From the NCBI RefSeq assembly GCF_014199445.1, contig NZ_JACIJS010000004.1, positions 276,196 through 340,195 on the forward strand: 64,000 nt of DNA, written 5' to 3'. The notes under the pieces are model-generated. The model was not told the origin of the DNA and made no database searches. It saw nothing but the letters and a program-made list of their open reading frames with translations. Shown here piece after piece: positions 37,100 to 46,399 of the stretch. Numbering within the stretch: the first letter of the stretch is position 1; every line of letters begins with the position of its first letter. The position numbers were made by a program, and so were the translations under genes. The DNA comes from Rubricella aquisinus (lineage in GTDB: Bacteria; Pseudomonadota; Alphaproteobacteria; Rhodobacterales; Rhodobacteraceae).

Positions 37100-39154
37100 A
37101 TGAGTGAGCTTTCCCCCATTCTGCGCGATGTCTTTGGCTTTGACGCGTTCCGCCCCGGTCAGGGCGAGGTGGTGGAGGCCGTCGCGCGGGGGGAGGACGT
37201 GCTTGCGATCCTGCCGACGGGGGCCGGGAAGTCCCTGTGCTATCAGTTGCCCGCGCTGGCGCGGGAGGGGCTGACGGTCGTGATCTCTCCGCTCATTGCG
37301 TTGATGCGGGATCAGGTCCGCGCGCTGCGCACCGCTGGAGTGGCCGCAGGCGCGCTCACATCCGCCAATACCGAGGAGGAGACGGAGGAGGTGTTTGCCG
37401 CGCTGGATGCAGGCACCCTGAAGCTCCTTTATCTCGCGCCGGAGCGGCTGGCGACCGCGGGGACAGAGCGGCTTCTACGCCGCGCCGGTGTCAGCCTCAT
37501 TGCGGTGGATGAGGCGCATTGCGTCAGCCAATGGGGCCATGATTTCCGCCCTGATTACCTGCGGATCGGGGAATTGCGCGACGCGCTGCGCGACGTGCAG
37601 ATCGCGGCTTTTACGGCCACGGCAGATGCGGATACGCGCGATGAGATTGCCGCGCGGCTGTTTGGAACACGCACGCCGACTGTGTTCGTGCAGGGCTTTG
37701 ACCGACCGAACCTGACACTGGCCTTTCAGCCCAAGAACAAGCCGCGCGATCAGCTTTTGGCGTTTGCCCGCGCGCGCAAGGGCCGGTCTGGCATCATCTA
37801 TGCCGGATCGCGGAACAAGACGGAGGTGCTGGCGCAGGCGCTGCGGGCCGAAGGGATCAGTGCGCTGCACTATCATGCCGGGATGGAGCCGGATGCAAGG
37901 CGGGAGGCCGAGCAGCGCTTCCAGATAGAGGATGGTCTGGTTGTGTGCGCCACGATCGCCTTTGGCATGGGCGTGGACAAACCCGATATCCGCTATGTCC
38001 TTCATGCCGATCTGCCGAAAAGCATCGAGGCCTATTATCAGGAGATTGGCCGCGCGGGCCGCGATGGGGATCCAGCAGAAACGCTGACCCTGTTTGGCCC
38101 TGACGATATCCGCATCCGCCGCGCGCAGATCGAGGAGGGGCTTGCCCCGCCGGACCGGAAACAGGCGGATCATGCGCGGCTGAACGATCTCTTGGCATTG
38201 GCCGAAGCCCCCGAATGCCGCCGCAAGACGCTGCTTGCCTATTTCGGTGAAACCTTTGAGCCGCCTTGCGGCAATTGCGATCTGTGCCATGACACGCCCG
38301 AACAATTCGATGCGACAGAGGCGGTGCGCAAGGCGCTTTCCACCATCTACCGCACGGAGGAGCGATATGGCGTGGGGCATCTGATTGACGTGCTGCGCGG
38401 GGTGAAAACCGCCAAGGTCACGGCGGCGGGCCATGATCGGGTGACGACATTTGGCATCGGACAGGAATATGACAAGGGGCAATGGCAGACGATCTTTCGC
38501 CAGATGATGGCGCTTGATCTGGTGCGGCACGACCCGGAACGGTACAACGCACTGCGGCTTTTGGCGCGCGCGCGGCCGGTGCTGCGCGGCGAAGAGCGGC
38601 TGACGCTGCGCAAGGATTCGGTGCAGCGGCGGGTTGAGCGACGGGCCGTGCCGGTGGAGGTGGCCGACGAGGACGCGCCGCTGATGTCCGCGCTCAAAGC
38701 CAAGCGCCGCGAATTGGCCGAAGCGGCAAAGGCCCCGGCTTATGTGATCTTCCCCGACCGGACATTGGTGGAGATGATCCGCGTCCGGCCAAAATCGCTC
38801 GACGAGATGGCGCAGGTGTCGGGCGTGGGCGCAAAGAAGCTGGAGAAATTCGGGCGGATTTTCCTTGAGGTGCTCAATGGTGCACCCGTCGAGCCGCCCC
38901 ACCCGGCGCGAGCCAGACTCGCAACGACCGGGGGCGGCGCGCTCTATGATCAGTTGGAAACCCTTGCGCGCGAATTGCAATATGGGGTGACGGGGACGGA
39001 TAAACTCCTGTCTCTGACGCCCGCAACACTCGCCCGGATCGCAGAGGCACGGCCCGACAGCTATGCCGCGCTTGAGCGGATCAAGGGGATGGATAAGGCG
39101 CGGGTGGAGCGGTTTGGTCACGCCTTTCTTGAGGCGATCGACGCCGACCGGTAG
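37100..39154 (+). CDS. recQ: ATP-dependent DNA helicase RecQ
   Basis: 684 residues. Walker A PTGAGKS (near 40), the DEAH box VDEAHCVSQWGHDFRPDY, and the motif VI region QEIGRAGRDG are visible. The RQC zinc site (CRRKTLLAYFGE ... CGNCDLC) follows, and a HRDC domain closes the protein (two LxxxA-type repeats near 560 and 620). It unwinds recombination intermediates. The ATG at 37100 is the natural N terminus; the longer frame crosses the MscS start. It is divergent from mscS. Confidence 0.95.
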   Translation: MSELSPILRDVFGFDAFRPGQGEVVEAVARGEDVLAILPTGAGKSLCYQLPALAREGLTVVISPLIALMRDQVRALRTAGVAAGALTSANTEEETEEVFAALDAGTLKLLYLAPERLATAGTERLLRRAGVSLIAVDEAHCVSQWGHDFRPDYLRIGELRDALRDVQIAAFTATADADTRDEIAARLFGTRTPTVFVQGFDRPNLTLAFQPKNKPRDQLLAFARARKGRSGIIYAGSRNKTEVLAQALRAEGISALHYHAGMEPDARREAEQRFQIEDGLVVCATIAFGMGVDKPDIRYVLHADLPKSIEAYYQEIGRAGRDGDPAETLTLFGPDDIRIRRAQIEEGLAPPDRKQADHARLNDLLALAEAPECRRKTLLAYFGETFEPPCGNCDLCHDTPEQFDATEAVRKALSTIYRTEERYGVGHLIDVLRGVKTAKVTAAGHDRVTTFGIGQEYDKGQWQTIFRQMMALDLVRHDPERYNALRLLARARPVLRGEERLTLRKDSVQRRVERRAVPVEVADEDAPLMSALKAKRRELAEAAKAPAYVIFPDRTLVEMIRVRPKSLDEMAQVSGVGAKKLEKFGRIFLEVLNGAPVEPPHPARARLATTGGGALYDQLETLARELQYGVTGTDKLLSLTPATLARIAEARPDSYAALERIKGMDKARVERFGHAFLEAIDADR

Positions 39155-39228
39155 CGCTCCCGCAAGTCGCTGCCTCATCAAAGATGAGCCATCTCTGTTT
39201 GGGCCGGGCCGGCGCTGCGCGCCGGTTT

Positions 39229-39420
39229 AAGATTGCGCTGAGGTGTTTGAGGTACAGGTCTGTTCCTCAAATCACCCGTTCGATTGTGGGTGTCACGATT
39301 CGCCCGTGCGTCAAGGCCGCTCGTTCCTCGGACCTTGACCCACGGCCGAATCGCGGGGGCTGCTCTTGCCCAACCAAGTCCAATTCACTTTCTTCAAATA
39401 TACCCCGCCGGAGGCATAAA
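39229..39420 (+). repeat. Intergenic repeat family 1, copy B (192 bp)
   Basis: The second copy of the element at 17354-17545, same orientation and same length. The stem TGAGGTACA-ggtc-TGTTCCTCA (39248-39269) has one mismatch compared with copy A, while the GTTCCTCGGACCTTGACCC segment is identical. It ends in AAATATACCCCGCCGGAGGCATAAA. It occupies most of the 350-base gap between recQ and cobT, which holds no gene. Confidence 0.85.
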
Positions 39421-39504
39421 TCTCTTACCGGTGCGCCAGCACCGGCTCGGCCCAACGGGAGGCGACATATCTTTGATATGGCGGCGACGGGCGGGAGGGC
39501 TCCC

Positions 39505-41379
39505 TTAGCGAGAGAGCGCACGTTGGCGTTCGTTGCGGGCGCGCAGGCGGGGATCGGACTCGAACAGCGCGGCCAATTGTTCAGTCATCGCCCCGGCGAG
39601 TTGTTCCACATCCGTGATCGTCACTGCCCGATCGTAATAGCGCGTCACGTCATGGCCGATCCCGATTGCCAACAATTCCACAGCGCGGCGTTTTTCGATC
39701 ATCGTGATCACATCCCGCAGATGTTTTTCAAGAAAGCTCGCGGGGTTTGCGCTCAGCGTGCTGTCATCCACCGGCGCGCCATCGGAGATCACCATGAGGA
39801 TGCGCCGCGCCTCGGGCCGGGCCATCAGGCGGCGTTGCGCCCATTCGAGCGCCTCGCCGTCAATATTTTCCTTCAGCAGACCCTCTTTCATCATCAGCCC
39901 GAGATTGGGCCGCGCGCGCCGCCATGGGGCGTCCGCCTGTTTGTAGATGATGTGGCGCAGATCGTTGAGGCGGCCCGGTGCCGGTGCGCGCCCAGCTTTC
40001 AGCCATTCCTCCCGTGACAGGCCGCCCTTCCATGCTTTGGTCGTAAAGCCGAGGATCTCAACCTTCACCTGACAGCGTTCCAGCGTCCGGGCCAGAACAT
40101 CCGCACAGATCGCCGCGATGGAGATCGGACGCCCGCGCATCGAGCCTGAATTGTCGATCAACAAGGTCACCACAGTGTCCCGAAACTCAGTGTCTTTCTC
40201 CTGCTTGAACGACAGCGGCGTCGTCGGATTGGCCACCACACGGGCGAGCCGCCCTGCATCAAGCGTGCCTTCCTCCAGATCAAACAGCCATGACCGGTTT
40301 TGCTGAGCCTGAAGCCTGCGTTGCAGGCGGTTGGCAAGGCGGCTCACGGCGCCTTTCAGCGGGTCTAGTTGCTGGTCGAGATAGGCGCGCAACCGGTCCA
40401 GTTCATCGGGGCTGGCCAATTCGGTTGCGAGGATTTCCTCGTCATGCTCGGTGGTGAACACCTTGTAATCTGGATCGGCGTCGGAAATGGGGGGCGGGGG
40501 CAGATCGGCAGGCGGCTCCCCGTCGAAATCCTCTGCTTCCTCGCCCATCTCCGCGTCCTCGGAGTCCTCAGAGGACATCATCGCCTGCGCGGCGTCCTGA
40601 TCCTCCTCTCCCTGATCGTCGGATTGTTCGTCCTGTTCGCTGTCGTCGTCCTGTTCGTCGCCGCCATCGCTGTCGGGGTTTTCATCGGGTTCATCGGCGG
40701 CGGCATCCTCGTCCGCCTCCTCGGCCTCATCCGGGTCGTCGCCCAACTCCTCCCCATAGCCGAGATCGTCGATCACCTGACGGGCGAATTTGGCGAAGGC
40801 CGTCTGATCGGCCAACACATCGTCGATACTCTCGAAACTTTCGCCCGCTTGTCCCTCAAGGAACCCGCGCCACAGGTCGAGCACGTTTTGCGCACCTTTC
40901 GGCAAATCCCGCCCGGTGGCCAATTGGCGCACCATATACCCTGCCGCATCGGCAAGTGGGGCCTGCGCGGCCTCTGTGATGTCGGCAAAGCCCTTGCGGG
41001 TCGCTTCCTGATCAATCTTGGCGTCGATATTGGTGGCACAGCCCGGCATCGCGCGCATACCAACGGATTCGCAGCGCGCGGTTTCCATCGCTTCGTAAAG
41101 CGTGCGGGCCATGTCGCCCTGCGGGGTATAGCGGGCATGGGTCGCGGGGTTGTGGAAGCGTTCGCGCAGTGCGATGGCATCCGCCGCACCCCGCGCCTGC
41201 AACACCTCATCGCGGGTCATGCGGCGGGTCACCTGCGGAAGGCGCGCCGCGTCATTTGACATGCCCGGCGGATCAACGGAATAGCTGACCGAAAGGTCCG
41301 GGTTGTTGGCGAGCGTCCGCGTGGCATCCGCAAGTGCTTTCTTGAACGGATCTGCCGGATTATCGGATTGGTTCGCCAT
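39505..41379 (-). CDS. cobT: Cobaltochelatase subunit CobT
   Basis: 624 residues. The N-terminal CobT domain is followed by a very acidic Asp/Glu-rich linker (residues about 205-310) and a C-terminal von Willebrand A domain with the MIDAS motif [11 protein letters not shown] near residue 410. With CobS it forms the AAA+ complex that lets CobN insert cobalt into hydrogenobyrinic acid a,c-diamide in aerobic B12 synthesis. The ATG at 41379 is the usual start. A decayed copy of its first 50 or so codons lies at 42594-42721. Confidence 0.93.
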   Translation of the reverse strand: MANQSDNPADPFKKALADATRTLANNPDLSVSYSVDPPGMSNDAARLPQVTRRMTRDEVLQARGAADAIALRERFHNPATHARYTPQGDMARTLYEAMETARCESVGMRAMPGCATNIDAKIDQEATRKGFADITEAAQAPLADAAGYMVRQLATGRDLPKGAQNVLDLWRGFLEGQAGESFESIDDVLADQTAFAKFARQVIDDLGYGEELGDDPDEAEEADEDAAADEPDENPDSDGGDEQDDDSEQDEQSDDQGEEDQDAAQAMMSSEDSEDAEMGEEAEDFDGEPPADLPPPPISDADPDYKVFTTEHDEEILATELASPDELDRLRAYLDQQLDPLKGAVSRLANRLQRRLQAQQNRSWLFDLEEGTLDAGRLARVVANPTTPLSFKQEKDTEFRDTVVTLLIDNSGSMRGRPISIAAICADVLARTLERCQVKVEILGFTTKAWKGGLSREEWLKAGRAPAPGRLNDLRHIIYKQADAPWRRARPNLGLMMKEGLLKENIDGEALEWAQRRLMARPEARRILMVISDGAPVDDSTLSANPASFLEKHLRDVITMIEKRRAVELLAIGIGHDVTRYYDRAVTITDVEQLAGAMTEQLAALFESDPRLRARNERQRALSR

Positions 41380-41488
41380 ACTGCCCTCGGATGTTGCGTT
41401 TTGGGTCGCGCGGGTAATCAACGTGCTCATACCAACAAGGTCAACGCCTCTGCCAGTAGATTAGTGCGATTGGCGGCTCGAAAAAGCG

Positions 41489-41512
41489 AAAGGGCCGGAA
41501 AACCGGCCCTTT
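41489..41512 (-). terminator. Rho-independent terminator of the Tyr-rich gene
   Basis: AAAGGGCCGG (41489-41498) and CCGGCCCTTT (41503-41512) form a perfect 10-bp stem with a 4-base loop, followed on the minus strand by CGCTTTTTC. It lies 28 bases past the stop of the tyrosine-rich gene and separates it from cobT. Confidence 0.85.
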
Positions 41513-41539
41513 ACCATCCTGTTTTTGAGCCCGTTGTGA

Positions 41540-42304
41540 TCAGGCAAAAACCATATCGTCAATCGCACCATCACCATAGAGGTAGACCGTGTAATACTCA
41601 CCTTCGCCCAAAGCCGCGATGGCTTCATCCTCGTCGGTGGTGGTCGTGTTGGTGTAATCATAGGCGCCTGTTGAGTAGTCATACGAATAATTCTGCACAT
41701 AGTAGGTGCCGTCACCATATGTGTAGAACAAGTCATAATCGTATGTATTTGAGTTGTTGTCGCCACCAAACGAGATGATCTGAACCAGATCATATGAATA
41801 GTAAGTTTCAACGCCGTCGTCGTTGAAGATAATTTCAACCTCTTCAAGGTCGATATTTTGACCGTCATCAGCACGGATTGTGGCGCTCGTGTATTCGTAT
41901 GTGTAGTTATAGTAATAAGGGTCATCCGTCGGGCTCGAGTAGTTCACACCCATTTCGTTGTCGCCATCACCATTACTGTCGTGAATAGGTACGCCAAGGT
42001 CACCGTTATTATAGTAGTAATAATAGTTATCAACGCCGGTATACATATCCATGGTATATCCATCTTCGGTATAGGTGCCGTAGATATACTGATAGTAGTA
42101 ATAGTCGTACTCGTAGCTGGTCGTCCAAGTTCCGCTGTCGAAATCAATCACCGTCCCTTGGCTGAAGGGGTTGTTTTCCAACGCGTTGTCGAGACCTTTT
42201 TGCGCGTTGTCGTTCGGGGCATTGCGCGCGTTTCCATTCGCGAAATTGTCCTGAGCGTTGTCGATTGCGGGGAGATCGTCCTTACGTCCTTTGGCCTTAC
42301 CCAT
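41540..42304 (-). CDS. Tyrosine/aspartate/asparagine-rich protein of unknown function
   Basis: 254 residues, unrecognised. About 41 residues are tyrosine (near 16%), in runs such as YEYDYYYYQYIYGTY and DNYYYYYNNGD, with many Asp, Asn, Gly and Thr. The first 45 residues are Asn-rich and carry a basic MGKAKGRKDD start; no signal peptide or transmembrane segment is visible. Alternation of Tyr with polar residues suggests beta strands. A good AGGAG sits eight bases before the ATG at 42304, a terminator follows the stop, and the frame is intact, so it is likely expressed. It sits between cobS and cobT next to a decayed cobT fragment. No function is claimed. Confidence 0.72.
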   Translation of the reverse strand: MGKAKGRKDDLPAIDNAQDNFANGNARNAPNDNAQKGLDNALENNPFSQGTVIDFDSGTWTTSYEYDYYYYQYIYGTYTEDGYTMDMYTGVDNYYYYYNNGDLGVPIHDSNGDGDNEMGVNYSSPTDDPYYYNYTYEYTSATIRADDGQNIDLEEVEIIFNDDGVETYYSYDLVQIISFGGDNNSNTYDYDLFYTYGDGTYYVQNYSYDYSTGAYDYTNTTTTDEDEAIAALGEGEYYTVYLYGDGAIDDMVFA

Positions 42305-42593
42305 GGGTGGCACTCCTACGATTCCTCAAAAGGGGGATTTGAGGGGCAGGGGCGGGGGCGCCTCTGCTACTGTGCTGTAGGGTTGTCTATCCATGTATAC
42401 ATGTCCAACAAATTCCGCCTAGTAGTATGTGAATACATTTTAAGGTTGTGTGCGGGCGGAAAGGCTTCCTTGAAATGCAACCTTAAGTGGATTGACGGCT
42501 ACATCACGCGCTGGCTGGCCCGTGCTGGCCTGACACAGAATGCGTCCACCACGCACGACTTGCGCGGCCCTATCTTGTGTCGTCGCGCAAACT
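42305..42593. other. Promoter region of the Tyr-rich gene with palindromes
   Basis: No gene is seen. CATGTATACATG (42392-42403) is a perfect 12-bp palindrome about 90 bases before the Tyr-rich start and could be an operator. TTAAGGTTG (42440-42448) and CAACCTTAA (42478-42486) form a 9-bp inverted repeat. The stretch is locally AT-richer than its surroundings. Confidence 0.45.
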
Positions 42594-42721
42594 TGCCGCG
42601 GGTGACCTGCGAATGGGGGGCGGCGTCATTGGACATGCCCTTCGGAATAGCTGACCGACAAACCCGGGTTGTTGGCAAGCGCCTATTTGAACGGATCAGC
42701 TAGGTTGTCGGAGTGGGTCAT
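42594..42721 (-). pseudogene. Decayed duplicate of the cobT 5' end
   Basis: The sequence matches 41225-41379 of cobT in the same orientation with gaps: CCTGCG, GCGTCATT-GACATGCCC, CGGAATAGCTGACCGA, CCGGGTTGTTGGC and TTGAACGGATC are shared in order. It corresponds to cobT codons 1 to about 50 with deletions that break the frame. Its former ATG (42719-42721) overlaps the stop of the secreted-protein gene upstream as ATGA. Confidence 0.75.
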
Positions 42722-43380
42722 TGTGGATCACCGAGCCATTTGACAAAGAAATGATTTCGGAAAAATAGGATCGGTGCGCTGCGGTCAGCGCGATCAAGCT
42801 CGTAAAGGCTTCGTACCGTGCCCGGCCCCAACTGGTTTATCGCCCTGAGAATATCATTCACCGGTGCTTGGTGAGGGACAAGGATGTATTGGCCGCTGGG
42901 CAACTGGATTTCCGCATTGCGGCTTTGGATAACGGGATAAGCAGTCGGATAATGCGTCGCAAGATCCCGATCCGGTCTAAACCGGGTTGCAAACACAGCG
43001 GCGAGCGACCTTCCCCCCCCACGCAGTGTTCCCTCCGGATAGACCAAGACGGCCGGATCGCACATATCGAGTTCAGAAATACCACCATTTGGTAAGTCAC
43101 CATCCGGGACAACTTCCATCGTGCCGCCTGCGTCGAGAATGGTGAAAAGTTGGACAAACAGGGGCTGATCGAGCGTGATGACCGATCGCGCTCCATCGCC
43201 GATCTGGACGGTTTCAAGCGTGTCTTGCCACGCCCGGCACGCGCTGACAAATGCCTGTCGTTCCTCTTGCGTGACGGCGGCCTGCCCCAATGAAATCTGC
43301 TCTGCGCGCGTTAGATCATCCTGCGACACCGCAGCCAGAGGCAGCAGGGCGAGGGTCAGTGCTAAGGCAATTACGCGCAT
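42718..43380 (-). CDS. Secreted protein of unknown function
   Basis: 220 residues with a clear signal peptide (MRVIALALTLALLPLAAVS, cut before QDD). The mature part has two or three cysteines, a VITLDQPLFVQLFTILDAGG segment and a C-terminal basic/aromatic tail; no family is recognised. GAGGTCTCTCC in front supports the start at 43380. It lies 34 bases downstream of cobS on the same strand, so it may share its transcript. Its stop overlaps the ATG of the cobT remnant, suggesting that cobT once followed directly. Confidence 0.75.
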   Translation of the reverse strand: MRVIALALTLALLPLAAVSQDDLTRAEQISLGQAAVTQEERQAFVSACRAWQDTLETVQIGDGARSVITLDQPLFVQLFTILDAGGTMEVVPDGDLPNGGISELDMCDPAVLVYPEGTLRGGGRSLAAVFATRFRPDRDLATHYPTAYPVIQSRNAEIQLPSGQYILVPHQAPVNDILRAINQLGPGTVRSLYELDRADRSAPILFFRNHFFVKWLGDPQ

Positions 43381-43414
43381 GGAGAGACCTCTCATAGGGC
43401 ATGGAAGAGCCGAG

Positions 43415-44401
43415 TTAGCCCAAGCTCACACTCGCAGCACTCTCCGGCAGTTCTTCGTCAAAGCAGCGCTGGTAGAATTCGGCGACCGTTTGCCGCTCCA
43501 ACTCGTCGCATTTGTTGAGGAATGTCAGGCGGAACGCGAAGCCCACATCGCCGAAGATGCGCGCATTCTCTGCCCACGCAAGCACCGTCCGGGGGCTCAT
43601 CACGGTGGAGATGTCGCCTTGCATGAACGCCGTGCGCGTCAGATCCGCGACCGTCACCATCCGGCTCAGCGTCTGTTTGCCCGCGGCATCATCATAGGTC
43701 GGGTTTTTGGCCGCGATGATGGCGGTCTCTGCCGCATGGGGCAGGTAGTTCAGCGTCGCGACAAGGCTCCAGCGGTCCATCTGGCCCTGGTTGATCTGCT
43801 GCGTCCCGTGATAAAGCCCGGTCGTATCGCCAAGGCCAACAGTGTTGGCCGTCGCGAAGAGGCGGAAATAGGGGTGCGGGTGGATCACCTGATTCTGATC
43901 GAGAAGCGTCAGCTTCCCGTCTTTCTCAAGCACACGCTGGATAACGAACATCACATCGGGGCGGCCCGCGTCGTATTCGTCGAACACGATCGCAACCGGG
44001 TTGCGCAGCGCCCATGGCAGGATGCCTTCCTGAAATTCGGTGACCTGCGCGCCGTCTTGCAGCTTGATCGCGTCCTTCCCGATCAGGTCGATCCGGGAGA
44101 TATGGCTGTCGAGGTTGACGCGCACGCAGGGCCAGTTCAGGCGGCTGGCAACCTGTTCGATATGCGTGGATTTCCCGGTGCCGTGATAGCCTTGGATCAT
44201 CACGCGGCGGTTGTGCATGAACCCGGCGAGGATCGCGAGCGTCGTGTCGCGGTCGAACTGATAGGTGCTGTCGAGGTCCGGCACACGGTCCGAGCCCTGC
44301 TCGAACCCTTTGACGATCATGTCGCTGTCGATGCCGAACGCCTCACGGACGGATACATCTTTCGTCGGCTTATCCGCCATTTCCATTGCGCCATCCGCCA
44401 T
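43415..44401 (-). CDS. cobS: Cobaltochelatase subunit CobS
   Basis: 328 residues, the usual CobS length. AAA+ features are Walker [11 protein letters not shown], Walker [10 protein letters not shown], and sensor-like [18 protein letters not shown]. It is the MoxR-like ATPase partner of CobT. The ATG at 44401 is eight bases from AGGAG; ATGs at 44407 and further upstream are too close to it. It is separated from cobT by about 2 kb holding the secreted protein, the cobT remnant and the Tyr-rich gene; in many relatives the two lie close together. Confidence 0.94.
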   Translation of the reverse strand: MADGAMEMADKPTKDVSVREAFGIDSDMIVKGFEQGSDRVPDLDSTYQFDRDTTLAILAGFMHNRRVMIQGYHGTGKSTHIEQVASRLNWPCVRVNLDSHISRIDLIGKDAIKLQDGAQVTEFQEGILPWALRNPVAIVFDEYDAGRPDVMFVIQRVLEKDGKLTLLDQNQVIHPHPYFRLFATANTVGLGDTTGLYHGTQQINQGQMDRWSLVATLNYLPHAAETAIIAAKNPTYDDAAGKQTLSRMVTVADLTRTAFMQGDISTVMSPRTVLAWAENARIFGDVGFAFRLTFLNKCDELERQTVAEFYQRCFDEELPESAASVSLG

Positions 44402-44575
44402 TGCCATCACTCCTATCGCTGCCGCTCCGGGCTGTCCCGTATCGGGCGCCTTTCTGGTATATATGCTGGTGGCGTGCAAGGGCGAGTGTGGGTCGTTGGA
44501 TTTGCCGATCTGACCAGCGTGGCACGGGCGTTGAGGTCAGATCGGGCATAATTGGGATGAGGGGCAGGGCTGCTA

Positions 44576-44956
44576 TCAGCCCATCGTCTGTGCGGTCAGC
44601 CGCCGCGACGCGATCAGGGTCGCGACAATCGCCAGCGTGCAGGCTTGCCCCGACAGGACGGCAGGCCAGATCTCCGGCAAGGCAGGGTCGAGGAATTTTT
44701 GAGGGCCAAAGCTCAACAAGGTGAGCAATGCGGCCGCAAGGCTCAAGCCCCGGGCGCCCGCAGCCTCATGGCTGACCTGCCGCAGCGCGGCAAGGGCAAT
44801 CCCGATCACCACCGCAAGAAAGGGCGCCATGGCAAACAGAGCGATGGCGCGGGGCGGATGCGGATCAATGTCGAACAAAAGTGCGGCAAGCATGATCCCA
44901 TGAAGGGCCGTGATCACGATCAGGGCCGGCGGAACAAGAGAACGGGTGAGGGGCAT
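44576..44956 (-). CDS. Small four-helix membrane protein of unknown function
   Basis: 126 residues, mostly hydrophobic, with four predicted transmembrane helices (for example PPALIVITALHGIMLAALLF and MAPFLAVVIGIALAALRQV). The ATG at 44956 follows AGGAATCC; the longer frame would need a TTG start. It is divergent from a TetR repressor gene, with two operators between them, so it is very likely the repressor's target. The family is not recognised; a small transport or envelope function is possible. Confidence 0.75.
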   Translation of the reverse strand: MPLTRSLVPPALIVITALHGIMLAALLFDIDPHPPRAIALFAMAPFLAVVIGIALAALRQVSHEAAGARGLSLAAALLTLLSFGPQKFLDPALPEIWPAVLSGQACTLAIVATLIASRRLTAQTMG

Positions 44957-44979
44957 CGGAGGATTCCTTTTCAATAGTG

Positions 44980-45026
44980 CCGTACCGATGGGTACGGCTT
45001 GCCTTTATCCGTACCCATCGGTACGG
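44980..45026. promoter_or_regulatory. Twin TetR-type operators
   Basis: CCGTACC-GATG-GGTACGG (44980-44997) and CCGTACC-CATC-GGTACGG (45009-45026) are each perfect 7-4-7 inverted repeats, and the second is the exact reverse complement of the first. Their centres are 29 bases apart. They lie between the small membrane-protein gene and the tetR gene and should let the repressor control both. Confidence 0.85.
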
Positions 45027-45049
45027 TTTCTGTCAACAGGAGTCTTTGA

Positions 45050-45643
45050 ATGACCGATAAAGAGAAACGGGCGGATGAAATCCTCGATGCGGCAATGGCC
45101 ATCCTCGTGGAAGAAGGCTGGAAAGGGGCAAGCATGGTTGCCATCGCGCGCCGCGCAAACGCGTCGAAAGAGACGCTCTATGCATGGTTCGGCAATCGGC
45201 AGGGGCTGTTTGAGGCGCTGATCCGCCGCAATGCCGGGCAGGTGGATGCCGCCCTGTCAGCCGAGGGACCACTTGCCGAGGTCATGGCACGGTTCGGCAC
45301 GGCACTGCTTGATCTGCAATTGGGCGAGGGGGCGCTGGCGCTCAACCGGGTGGCCATTGCGGATGTGGGCCGCGACCCGAGCCTTGGGCGGCTCCTTGTA
45401 GAAACCGGGCGTGGCAAATCCCTGCCCCTGCTCGCCGCCCATCTGGGGCGCGCCGTTGAGGAAGGGACCGTCATTCTGGATGATCCAAAACAGGCGGTGG
45501 AGGATTTTCTGGGCTTGCTCAAGGGCGATCAGCAGATCGTGCACCTTCTGGGCGCGGGCCAGCGCCAAGACCATGAAAAACGGGCCGCACATGCGACCCG
45601 TCAGTGGTTTCGGCTCTACGGAACAGCGCCTATTCCGGGATGA
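45050..45643 (+). CDS. TetR/AcrR family transcriptional regulator
   Basis: 197 residues. The N-terminal helix-turn-helix reads DAAMAILVEEGWKGASMVAIARRANASKETLYAWFGNRQGLFEALI region, standard for the family; the C-terminal half is the ligand/dimer domain with a TetR_C-like sequence. AACAGGAGTC precedes the ATG. It is divergent from the four-helix membrane protein and flanked by twin palindromes, so it most likely represses itself and that gene. The ligand is unknown. It ends convergently with the J-domain gene, overlapping by 14 bases. Confidence 0.92.
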   Translation: MTDKEKRADEILDAAMAILVEEGWKGASMVAIARRANASKETLYAWFGNRQGLFEALIRRNAGQVDAALSAEGPLAEVMARFGTALLDLQLGEGALALNRVAIADVGRDPSLGRLLVETGRGKSLPLLAAHLGRAVEEGTVILDDPKQAVEDFLGLLKGDQQIVHLLGAGQRQDHEKRAAHATRQWFRLYGTAPIPG

Positions 45644-46295
45644 ACCGGCTTTGCCGCAGGTGTTCCCAAGCCTGAACGACCTCCGCGAGCTTTTCCTCAT
45701 CGTCCCGGCGACCACCATTCATATCGGGATGAAGGTCTTTCACGAGGCTTTTGTAGACCTTGCGCAGTTCCGATTTGGTGAGGTGATCCTCCGCGCCCAT
45801 GACGTTGAGCGCGCGGCGGTCCTCGGGTGGGAGGCGGCGGCGCGGTTTGGCCGGGTCCCCTGCTGCCCGGCCCCGGTTGATCGTCGCGTTCTCTCCCAAC
45901 GCCTCATGCGGATCATCAAAGCCGAAGCGCTGCCACGCGCGCCCCTCGGGATGGCCGGTGGCCCCATTCGCCGTATCGGCGCCCTTCATCGACCATGTGG
46001 GCCGGTCCCAGAGCTTGTCCCGGCTCATCTGCTCTTCCAGCTCGTCGGGTGAATGGTCGCGGAAGTAATTCCAACGGGTGTTGTATTCGCGGATATGGGT
46101 TTTGCAGAACCAGTAGAAATCCTCGACATTGTCGGGGGAACGGGGCGCGCGGAATTGGCCCGGCTCCTGGCACTCGGGATGGTCGCAAACCTTGGTCGAG
46201 CTGTGGACAGCCCCGCTCATGCCGCGCTTGCGCGCGCGCTTCTTCTTGTCCGCCGCGGCGGAGATGTTAAATCCAAAGGGATCAGGTTTGGCCAT
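45630..46295 (-). CDS. J-domain (DnaJ-like) protein
   Basis: 221 residues with the J domain at the C terminus, including KVYKSLVKDLHPDMNGG with the HPD tripeptide. The N-terminal part has CDHPEC and WFCKTHIREYN, a possible Cys/His zinc site. A J domain at the end rather than the start, without G/F or DnaJ zinc fingers, points to a specialised co-chaperone for DnaK. The ATG at 46295 is divergent from the bolA gene. Confidence 0.88.
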   Translation of the reverse strand: MAKPDPFGFNISAAADKKKRARKRGMSGAVHSSTKVCDHPECQEPGQFRAPRSPDNVEDFYWFCKTHIREYNTRWNYFRDHSPDELEEQMSRDKLWDRPTWSMKGADTANGATGHPEGRAWQRFGFDDPHEALGENATINRGRAAGDPAKPRRRLPPEDRRALNVMGAEDHLTKSELRKVYKSLVKDLHPDMNGGRRDDEEKLAEVVQAWEHLRQSRFIPE

Positions 46296-46399
46296 GTGAG
46301 AGATACACCTTAGCTGCTGGCAGTTGGGTAGGGGCCATAATCTTAAACCATATGGCGGGGAGGGAAATCCCTAACCGCGAAAAAAGGAAAAGGTGCGAT

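Noticed and set aside
37475..39181. Long minus-strand open frame opposite recQ
   Set aside because: Antisense shadow of recQ with no motif.
41858..42703. Plus-strand open frame opposite the Tyr-rich gene
   Set aside because: Its Val/Ile-rich translation mirrors the Tyr/Asp/Asn codons of the other strand, and no ribosome-binding site is present.
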